Part shown: in pieces, positions 26,044 through 32,773 of the stretch
How positions within the stretch are numbered: the first letter of the stretch is position 1
Layout of the letters: each line of letters starts with the position of its first letter
DNA from: Terriglobia bacterium
Lineage (GTDB): Bacteria; Acidobacteriota; Terriglobia; UBA7540
Direction of reading: 5' to 3'
DNA length: 41,353 nucleotides
NCBI GenBank assembly: GCA_030040995.1
Contig: JASHOS010000180.1
Location: forward strand, 1 to 41,353
Notes under the pieces: model-generated
Told to the model about the DNA's origin: nothing
Seen by the model: the letters and a program-made list of their open reading frames with translations, nothing else
Database searches by the model: none
Program-made: the position numbers and the translations under genes

Positions 26044-27000
26044 ATGGACGTTCTTTGCCTCGGAATCCTGATCGCCGACATGTTCGCGAGCCCGATTGAT
26101 TCTTTGCCTGCAGCGGGCGAGCTACGGGTTTTGGAACGCTATCTGTTGAGTGCCGGCGGATGTGCCGCAAACACAGCCGCCTGTCTCCGGCGGCTCGGAC
26201 GAGACGTTGCTGTGATCGGTAAGGTGGGTGACGACCTGTTCGGTGAATTCGTGGTACAGGACCTGCAACGCCTCGGCATCGATAGCTCCGCAGTTCGGAG
26301 AAGCGCAACCGATCCTACGGCGACGACCTACATCATCAATGTCAAGGGAGAAGACCGGCGCTATCTGCATTGTATGGGTGCGAATGCCGATTTCAGCCTG
26401 GCCGATATCGATTTAAGTGCACTCGAAGGCGCCCAAGCCCTCTATTTAGGGGGATACATGCTTATGCCGGGGGTCAGTCCTTGGGATGTTGCCCGCTTGT
26501 TTGGTGAGGCTCAGCGTCGAGGGTTGATCACAGTGCTTGACGTTGTGATTGGCGCCGGCACGCCCGCATCGCTTCAGTGGGTTGAGCCGGTCCTCCCGCA
26601 CACCAACCTTTTTCTGCCCAACGATGATGAAGCGAAAGCCCTGACCGGCCGGACAAATCCGGCAGAACAGGCTGAGGTTCTAGCCCGTATCAATCCCGAC
26701 TGCACGATTGCGATTACGGCCGGGCGTCGCGGCGCACTTGTGAGACGGCGAAGCCAGGTTTTGCGCGCTGAGGGTTACCGAGTTAGCTCTATCGATGAAT
26801 CGGGCGCCGGTGACGCCTTTGCAGCCGGATTCATCACAGGGATGCTCGAGAGATGGCCGTTAGAGCAGACACTGCAATTTGCTAGCGCCGTGGGCGCTTC
26901 ATGCACGCGGGCGCTAGGCTGCACGGCGGGCGTATTCCAGTTGCATGAGGCCCTTGCTTTCGTCGCCGAAAACAGATTGCAAATGACGATCGGTACTTAA
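26044..27000 (+). CDS. PfkB-family carbohydrate kinase
   Basis: The kinase (318 aa) belongs to the ribokinase/PfkB family, which phosphorylates sugars at the hydroxyl facing a catalytic aspartate. The first signature is the glycine-rich segment GGCAANTAACLRRLG with VIGKVGDDLFG after it. The second is GAGDAFAAGFITG with catalytic Asp257. NDDEAKALTGR fits the family's hinge region. Sugar-nucleoside, fructose, tagatose and ketogluconate kinases all look like this, so the substrate must come from context. It is the last gene of the run, 36 bases after E1-beta. It might phosphorylate the ketose made by the isomerase before the aldolase-like step. No clear terminator was seen before the convergent MFS gene. 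Confidence 0.9.
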   Translation: MDVLCLGILIADMFASPIDSLPAAGELRVLERYLLSAGGCAANTAACLRRLGRDVAVIGKVGDDLFGEFVVQDLQRLGIDSSAVRRSATDPTATTYIINVKGEDRRYLHCMGANADFSLADIDLSALEGAQALYLGGYMLMPGVSPWDVARLFGEAQRRGLITVLDVVIGAGTPASLQWVEPVLPHTNLFLPNDDEAKALTGRTNPAEQAEVLARINPDCTIAITAGRRGALVRRRSQVLRAEGYRVSSIDESGAGDAFAAGFITGMLERWPLEQTLQFASAVGASCTRALGCTAGVFQLHEALAFVAENRLQMTIGT

Positions 27001-27093
27001 CCTACCCGCCTTATGTTTCGGTTCCCAGACCAGGGAATATACAGCGATAGTCGCCAGTGGTCGTGGCGTGTCGGAATCAAAGCCAGCTCCGGT

Positions 27094-28359
27094 TCATCCA
27101 TTCTCCGCCGCCAAGGATGTTGCGCGAGTGACCCGGCTGGTGGAAATCAGATAGATGGCAACCGCTCCCAAAAGTCCGCACGCAGTAATGATTTCCCAAG
27201 CGAGATTATAACTACGTCGCGTGTCGTAGATGTACGCTGCCATGACCGGGCCGGAGGTCTGCACGAGCGAGTCCACCATAATGATCAACGCCAGCAGTTT
27301 TCCTAGCGCCGCGAGACCGAAGCAGTCGGCCGCGACGAGTGGAATCATCACGTAATCGGCGCCCATGGCAAAGCCGAAAACCACCGCGAAAAGGAGAATT
27401 GCCTTTTTGCTATAGGGAATGAGCAGCAGGGGAATGGCTATTGCGAGCACAAAATAGAAGAGGGCCATCACGTTCTTTCGAGTGAACCGGTCTGCAACAT
27501 ACCCGACGATCACTCTGCCCGCCAGGCTCGAGATAAGTAGCACGCTCAGCAGGCGAGAGGCCCATCCCACCGTGTGGCCAGCATCTCTCAGGTAGAAGAC
27601 GAAATGACCAATGACCGTCCCGATTGCCCCGATGGCGAGAGAGCTGCCCACCACCAGCAGCCAGAAATCCAGCGTGCGAATAGCCTGGCTCACAGGCATC
27701 CCATTGATGCTCTCGACAGACCTTTTGACGTTTTTGAGTGTTGCGCCATCAGGCTGCAATCCCATTTCGTACGGTGAGGAACGGGTGATCCAGATTCCCA
27801 CGGGAATTAGAATCACGATAATTGCTGTGCCGATTACTTCGAAGGCGCGGCGCCAGCCGAAGTTTTCAATGAGCCAATGGATCAACAACGGCGACGCGGC
27901 CCCACCCAGACCGAGTCCGAGATAGGCATAACCCATCGCCCGGCCGCGAAGCGTGTGAAACCAATTGGCAATCAGCACCTGATTGGGAATTGGTCCAGCA
28001 AGAACGTAGCCCACGACTTCCGTCAAGCAGAGCAGGTAGTACTGGCGAACCGACGAAATCGCGCCCATGAAGGCGAGCGAGACTCCTACAAAGCCTGCGC
28101 CGCACACGATGATTGCGCGCGCGCCCACGCGGTCGATCAGCGCGCCAGCCAGCAGTCCAAATAAGGGAGCCGTAACAACGAAGCCGAAAAACATTCCGCT
28201 CGTCGCTTGCTGGCGCGTGAAGCCAAGAGAATGCGTTAGAGAAACGTAGAAGACCGGAAAGCCGTAATAAACGATTCCGGTCGTCAAAAAAAGATTTAGG
28301 AAGGCGGCAAGGACAATCCACCAGCCATAGAAAACATTCCGCTGTCTCTCAGCGATCAT
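27094..28359 (-). CDS. MFS transporter, oxalate/formate-antiporter or monocarboxylate type
   Basis: About 421 residues with roughly twelve hydrophobic segments. The N-terminal FYGWWIVLAAFLNLFLTTG block and the VFYVSLTHSLGFTR loop are typical of the OFA/monocarboxylate group of the major facilitator superfamily. A central basic loop (SVESINGMPVSQAIRTLDFW) separates the two halves, and SLAGRVIVGYVADRF is the motif-A-like loop of the second half. Substrates of this group are usually small carboxylates. ATG 28359 is chosen because homologues start near MIAERQ. An in-frame ATG at 28389 is possible, and neither has a clear ribosome site. It lies 64 bases downstream of a lactonase-like gene on the same strand, so uptake of a sugar acid is plausible. 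Confidence 0.86.
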   Translation of the reverse strand: MIAERQRNVFYGWWIVLAAFLNLFLTTGIVYYGFPVFYVSLTHSLGFTRQQATSGMFFGFVVTAPLFGLLAGALIDRVGARAIIVCGAGFVGVSLAFMGAISSVRQYYLLCLTEVVGYVLAGPIPNQVLIANWFHTLRGRAMGYAYLGLGLGGAASPLLIHWLIENFGWRRAFEVIGTAIIVILIPVGIWITRSSPYEMGLQPDGATLKNVKRSVESINGMPVSQAIRTLDFWLLVVGSSLAIGAIGTVIGHFVFYLRDAGHTVGWASRLLSVLLISSLAGRVIVGYVADRFTRKNVMALFYFVLAIAIPLLLIPYSKKAILLFAVVFGFAMGADYVMIPLVAADCFGLAALGKLLALIIMVDSLVQTSGPVMAAYIYDTRRSYNLAWEIITACGLLGAVAIYLISTSRVTRATSLAAENG

Positions 28360-28423
28360 AAGACACTGCATTTTTCGGAGAGCAGGCAAGAAGTCACGCC
28401 ACCGTGCCGAACAGGACCCCGAA

Positions 28424-29476
28424 TCATGCCTTGCCTGGTTCTGGCTGGCTTGAATCGCGTTTCACCCAATGGTATGCTGCGACAGAATTCTTCCAGAAGA
28501 ACTTCTCTTCAACAGCTCTTCCCTTGCTGGAGAAGTATTCACGAACGATGCGGAGCTCCTGCCCTATGGGTGCCGAATGATCGCTGTTCGGCCAATCGCT
28601 GCCATACATCAGCTTGTCCTGACCAAAAATGTCCCAGATCTCATCCAGTATTGGCCGGTAGAAATTGAGGTTCTCAGGCACTTGGCCACCCGTGAGGGCG
28701 TGTTGAATTGTGAGCGGAAGTGCAAAGCGGTGGACGACCTCGGAGACCTTGACATAAACTTGAGGCCGCGTACCAAGCTCCCTCAAATTCGCATCGAGAG
28801 CACGCCGAAACGCCGGCTCCGCAGGAAACTCGAGCTGCGGCAAATGGTCGATCACAACCCGCAGGCTGTGAACCCGATCCGTGAGCCGCACAACGGCGGC
28901 AATTATTCCTGGGTCGGGATTGGCGGTATCTAACTCCAAACCCGCAGCAGCAAGAAATTCAAGATCGGCAATGAAATCCGGTTTGGAGAGTTGCTCGCCC
29001 AGGTTCCTGCCCCAGAGGTTTCCGTATCGGATTCCCCGAAACAGCGGATTGCGCTGAAACCGTTCCAACTGCGTCCGGAAAGACGGCTGGCCTGGCTCCA
29101 AGTCGCCGACAGTCCCCACAATCATCTTATCCCTGGACGCAACGTCCAGAACCCACTGGTTATCTTCCAACCAGGGGCTGCATTCAACCTCAATCGCCCC
29201 AACAATTCCGAGGCCCGTTGTAACCCTTCGATAGCGGCCCGGCAACGCAGGACGGTAGAGGACCGTATCAGCCTTCGAAGGCCAAGGCACACCCTGAGGA
29301 CGCCTTGGATCGAACAGATGAATATGTGTGTCAATAATCGGTATCGATGGGGCCGGAACAGTTTCCGCCGTGCTTGCTGGCGCAGTCAGTCCGAGCGCTC
29401 CCGCACCGAGCATCGCTTGCAAAAACGTCCGGCGATGACATAATTCCCCGCACCTTGCCTTCTGAAGCTCTTGCAT
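28424..29476 (-). CDS. Tat-exported amidohydrolase (COG3618, sugar-lactonase-like)
   Basis: The 350-residue protein has a twin-arginine signal (RRTFLQAMLGAGALGL) and then a metal-dependent TIM-barrel hydrolase of the Amidohydro_2 type. Metal-site marks are IDTHIHLFDPRRPQG near residue 48 and YGSDWPNSD near residue 294, with VVIDHLPQLEF between them. Members of COG3618 include L-fucono- and L-rhamnono-lactonases and 2-pyrone-4,6-dicarboxylate lactonase, which open a lactone ring. Export is unusual for those enzymes and would put the reaction outside the cytoplasm, before uptake by the neighbouring MFS protein. The ATG at 29476 has no strong ribosome site. It is divergent from the SDR/DHDPS-like genes, separated by 206 bases. 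Confidence 0.86.
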   Translation of the reverse strand: MQELQKARCGELCHRRTFLQAMLGAGALGLTAPASTAETVPAPSIPIIDTHIHLFDPRRPQGVPWPSKADTVLYRPALPGRYRRVTTGLGIVGAIEVECSPWLEDNQWVLDVASRDKMIVGTVGDLEPGQPSFRTQLERFQRNPLFRGIRYGNLWGRNLGEQLSKPDFIADLEFLAAAGLELDTANPDPGIIAAVVRLTDRVHSLRVVIDHLPQLEFPAEPAFRRALDANLRELGTRPQVYVKVSEVVHRFALPLTIQHALTGGQVPENLNFYRPILDEIWDIFGQDKLMYGSDWPNSDHSAPIGQELRIVREYFSSKGRAVEEKFFWKNSVAAYHWVKRDSSQPEPGKA

Positions 29477-29682
29477 GATTGGTTTCGCGGTACGACGTGA
29501 TCCGGGATCTGACCCAAGCTACCTGCAGGTGCGCCGTCACACCTCAATCTTCTTGGTCATCGTGTCCAGGATATCACGGTCGATTTCTAGTCCCAACTCT
29601 AGCCTCGGGGGCGCGAGACAGTTTGCACAAAATGAAGTTGAGAAGGGTATCATGCTTTCCTGGTGGAATTTCCATTGAACCT

Positions 29683-30708
29683 ATGAATCAGATCGACTCG
29701 GTACAGGAACTAGAGAGACGATTAGCCGAGCCCAGCATTCGAGACCTCGATTCCATGCGGCGAATTCGGGGTGACATTATTATCTTGGGTGCTGGCGGAA
29801 AGATGGGCCCTTCATTGGCGCGGCGCGTCAAGGGAGCAGTCCAAACGCTAGGTTCCCTGACGCAGGTCATTGCAGTGTCACGATTCTCCTCCCCGGGTCT
29901 CATCGAGGAACTCCACAAAGAAGGAATTGAAACCATTGTCTGTGATCTTCTTAACCAAACCGAGGTGGCGAGACTTCCGTTATGCCCTAACGTTTTGTAC
30001 CTTTCCGGTAGAAAATTTGGCTCCACGGAGCGGCCTGACGTCACATGGATCACGAATACAATCATTCCAGCCCATATCGCCTGGCATTATCGCGCCTCGC
30101 GGATCGTCGCATTTTCGACGGGGAATGTATACCCTCTGGTGAAGGTCAACTCATGTGGCTCAGTCGAGAGCGATGCGCCAGGACCCGTCGGGGAATACGC
30201 GCAGTCGTGTCTTGGCCGCGAAAGGGTGTTCGAATACCATTCCCAGCAGTACGGCACGCCCTGCCTACTCTTCCGGCTGAACTATGCCGTCGACTTGCGT
30301 TACGGCGTGTTGGTTGACATCGCCCGCAAGGTATATGCCTGTGAGCCCGTCGATCTGACAGTTCCTGCGTTTAATGCCATATGGCAAGGTGACGCGAATT
30401 CGTACGCATTGCGGTGCCTTGAGCACTGCACGTCGCCCGCTCGCGCCATGAACATTACCGGACCCGAAATCATCTCGGTGCGTCGTGCCGCAGAATATTT
30501 CGCACGCAAGTTCCACTGCGAGGCTCATTTCCGTGGGGAGGAGATTGACCGGGCGTTTTTAAGCAATGCTTCTCTCTGTCATTCCCTGCTGGGGTACCCA
30601 GAGGTCACGCTGGGGGACCTCATGCACTGGATAGCGAACTGGGTCGCCCGAGGGGGTGAGACCCTGAACAAGCCCACCAAGTTCGAGGTGGTCGACGGAA
30701 AGTTTTGA
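29683..30708 (+). CDS. NAD(P)-binding SDR/epimerase-like protein lacking the catalytic lysine
   Basis: The 341-residue protein is an extended short-chain dehydrogenase. The Rossmann motif ILGAGGKMGPSLARR lies near residue 32, a serine strand reads VAFSTGNVYPL, and the expected YxxxK motif reads YAQSC (172-176), so Cys176 stands where the catalytic lysine normally is. The C-terminal part looks like the sugar-nucleotide epimerase substrate domain. I recall similar proteins with GGKMGP and this Lys loss next to DHDPS-like genes, with no defined reaction. The ATG at 29683 is chosen over an upstream in-frame ATG at 29632, because the conserved part begins at ELERRL. The stop overlaps the next gene. 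It may use another base or have lost redox function. Confidence 0.82.
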   Translation: MNQIDSVQELERRLAEPSIRDLDSMRRIRGDIIILGAGGKMGPSLARRVKGAVQTLGSLTQVIAVSRFSSPGLIEELHKEGIETIVCDLLNQTEVARLPLCPNVLYLSGRKFGSTERPDVTWITNTIIPAHIAWHYRASRIVAFSTGNVYPLVKVNSCGSVESDAPGPVGEYAQSCLGRERVFEYHSQQYGTPCLLFRLNYAVDLRYGVLVDIARKVYACEPVDLTVPAFNAIWQGDANSYALRCLEHCTSPARAMNITGPEIISVRRAAEYFARKFHCEAHFRGEEIDRAFLSNASLCHSLLGYPEVTLGDLMHWIANWVARGGETLNKPTKFEVVDGKF

Positions 30709-31784
30709 CGCTTATGCCATCGGACCGAGGGACTCAAGAGATCCGGAAAATCCTGCTGGACGGCGCTGTTCTCCCCGCTCACCCGCTCGCGCTGAACGCG
30801 GCGCATAAACTCGACGAGCGCCGGCAGCGCGCTCTCACACGGTATTACTGCGATGCAGGTGCAGGTGGTGTAGCCGTGGCAGTTCACACCACACAATTTG
30901 CCATCCGTGATCCTGATGCAGGCCTGCTCGAGCCCGTACTAGCGCTTGCCGGCGAGACTCTACGGGAACGGGAGCAGAAGCTCGGCCGGCGAATCGTGAA
31001 GATTGCCGGAATTTGCGGTGCAACCCGGCAGGCTTCTCAGGAGGCGGAGTTGGCGCGCCGTCTTGGGTACGATGCGGGACTGTTGAGTCTGAGCGCGCTG
31101 TGTTCCTCCACAACGGCCCAGTTGGTTGAGCACTGCCGGGCCGTCTGCGATATTATTCCCGTTTTCGGATTCTATCTGCAGCCGGCTGTAGGGGGGCGCG
31201 TGCTGGATGTTGAATTCTGGCGCCGTTTCCTCGAGATAGAAAATGTGATGGCCATTAAGGTCGCCCCTTTTAACCGGTACCGGACCCTGGACGTGGTGCG
31301 TGCGCTCGCTGAATCGGGCCGCGAATCGGACATCGCCTTATACACTGGGAATGACGACAACATCGTCGCCGATCTGCTCACCGAATTTCGCGTGCGCGTG
31401 AAGGATCGAACGGTGAGCCTGAGATTTTCAGGCGGGCTGCTCGGACATTGGGCCGTCTGGACGCAGCGCGCGGTTGAGCTGCTCGACAGCATGCGGAAAA
31501 GCCGCGTTCACCGTGAAATGACCGCCGACCTGCTTGCCCGCTCGGCGGAAATTACCGACTCGAACGCGGCGCTTTTTGACGCCAGAAATAATTTCGCCGG
31601 CTGTATTGCGGGGCTGCATGAGGTCCTGCATCGGCAGGGACTGCTGGAGGGCCGCTGGCTGCTGGATCCCAATGAAGACCTCTCCCCGGGTCAGATGGAA
31701 GAAATCGACCGTGTCACGGCCAGTTATCCGCACCTGAACGACAACCCCTTTGTGGCATCCCATCTTGATGAGTGGCTCCGGTAA
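30705..31784 (+). CDS. Dihydrodipicolinate-synthase-family (DHDPS/KDG aldolase-like) protein
   Basis: The 359-residue protein has the TIM-barrel pattern of the DHDPS/N-acetylneuraminate-lyase superfamily, whose members form a Schiff base between a lysine and a 2-oxoacid. The candidate lysine is Lys185 in VMAIKVAPFNRYRT. Other marks are GAVLPAHPLALN at the entry, GAGGVAVAVHTTQFA, and the C-terminal PNEDLSPGQMEEIDRV. The usual GTTGE phosphate-like loop is not obvious, and HTTQF sits there instead, so the substrate probably differs from the classic ones. The frame starts with TTG at 30705 overlapping the previous stop. ATG 30714 is an alternative. It forms a coupled pair with the SDR-like gene, suggesting consecutive steps on one compound. 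Confidence 0.84.
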   Translation: MTLMPSDRGTQEIRKILLDGAVLPAHPLALNAAHKLDERRQRALTRYYCDAGAGGVAVAVHTTQFAIRDPDAGLLEPVLALAGETLREREQKLGRRIVKIAGICGATRQASQEAELARRLGYDAGLLSLSALCSSTTAQLVEHCRAVCDIIPVFGFYLQPAVGGRVLDVEFWRRFLEIENVMAIKVAPFNRYRTLDVVRALAESGRESDIALYTGNDDNIVADLLTEFRVRVKDRTVSLRFSGGLLGHWAVWTQRAVELLDSMRKSRVHREMTADLLARSAEITDSNAALFDARNNFAGCIAGLHEVLHRQGLLEGRWLLDPNEDLSPGQMEEIDRVTASYPHLNDNPFVASHLDEWLR

Positions 31785-32637
31785 TGTGCATCTGCGTCAG
31801 ATGGCCCGCCAGGATGTTGCCGCAGGCATGGAATTGGTGCAGGCTGCCGGGTGGAATCAAACGGAGGCGGACTGGAACCGCTTTCTGGACGCAAACAGCG
31901 AAGGGTGCTTCGTGGCGGAAGCCGAAAGCACGGTGTGCGGCACGGCCGCAACGATCATTTATGGCCACCAGTTGGCATGGATCGGGATGGTCCTGGTGCA
32001 CCCAGATATGCGCGGAAGGGGCATCGGGACCAGGCTTCTGCGGTCCGCAGTGGAATATCTCGAATCGCGTGGGCCCCTCGTAATCAAGCTTGATGCCACG
32101 CCACAAGGCAGACCCGTGTACCAGCGATTGGGGTTTGAACCGGAATACGAGATTGAGCGGTGGAAGCTGACTGCAACTCCTTCCCTGCACTCTGCGCCTG
32201 GCGCGATACCGCTCGATGATGATAAGCCGGACATTGAAGACGTGATCGCCCTCGATGCCGAGGCTTTTGGAGCAAGCCGCAGCGCTCTGTTACACTCCGT
32301 GCACCGTGACGCGCCCGAATTCACTGCAGCGATATCCGCCGAAGGAAGGTTGCTCGGCTATACGTTTGGACGCCACGGTCTGCATGCCGACCACCTCGGA
32401 CCCTGGGTCGCCGAGGACCAGGAGATCGCGCGCCGACTGCTCGAAACCTTCTTAGACCGTTCAACAGGCAGGTGCCTGATCGTCGATTGTGTCAAGGCAC
32501 ATCCATTTGCAGCTACGCTGCTGGGCTCTGCCGGATTTGAGTTCTCCCGCCCGCTTACACGCATGGTCCGGAGAGCGGTTCAAAGCGGGAGAAGGAGCGG
32601 ACTGGTTTGCGCGATTCTAGGTCCAGAATTTGGATGA
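31771..32637 (+). CDS. Double-GNAT acetyltransferase
   Basis: The 288-residue protein contains two GNAT-type domains. The first (residues about 3-140) has the acetyl-CoA-binding motif HPDMRGRGIGTRLL with the preceding IGMVLV strand. The second (about 150-285) is shorter and looks like the C-terminal GNAT-like domain of YitH/Acetyltransf_18 proteins (LGPWVAEDQEIARRLLETF, VDCVKAHPFAATLLGSAGF in part). The acceptor is unknown. The ATG at 31771 lies inside the end of the DHDPS-like gene, a 14-base overlap, so it is the third gene of that run. An in-frame ATG at 31750 is less likely. The acetylation step might modify the same compound, or the gene may simply be co-transcribed. Confidence 0.85.
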   Translation, partial: SGSGNVHLRQMARQDVAAGMELVQAAGWNQTEADWNRFLDANSEGCFVAEAESTVCGTAATIIYGHQLAWIGMVLVHPDMRGRGIGTRLLRSAVEYLESRGPLVIKLDATPQGRPVYQRLGFEPEYEIERWKLTATPSLHSAPGAIPLDDDKPDIEDVIALDAEAFGASRSALLHSVHRDAPEFTAAISAEGRLLGYTFGRHGLHADHLGPWVAEDQEIARRLLETFLDRSTGRCLIVDCVKAHPFAATLLGSAGFEFSRPLTRMVRRAVQSGRRSGLVCAILGPEFG

Positions 32638-32773
32638 CCGCTTCCCCAATCCCGCCGCGCGGGACCCAAGGCTAGCGACCATTCGTCCGGAACCGCCAGA
32701 TGGGTCGGGACGCCGCATTCTTCTTGCGGTACAATGGGTCCACTCTGCAGCTTGTCAGGGAGACGGGAGCAAT

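Noticed and set aside
29479-29682. N-terminal extension of the SDR-like protein from 29479
   Set aside because: The extra 68 residues are Arg/Ser-rich, unlike family N-termini, and cover the promoter region shared with the divergent lactonase gene.
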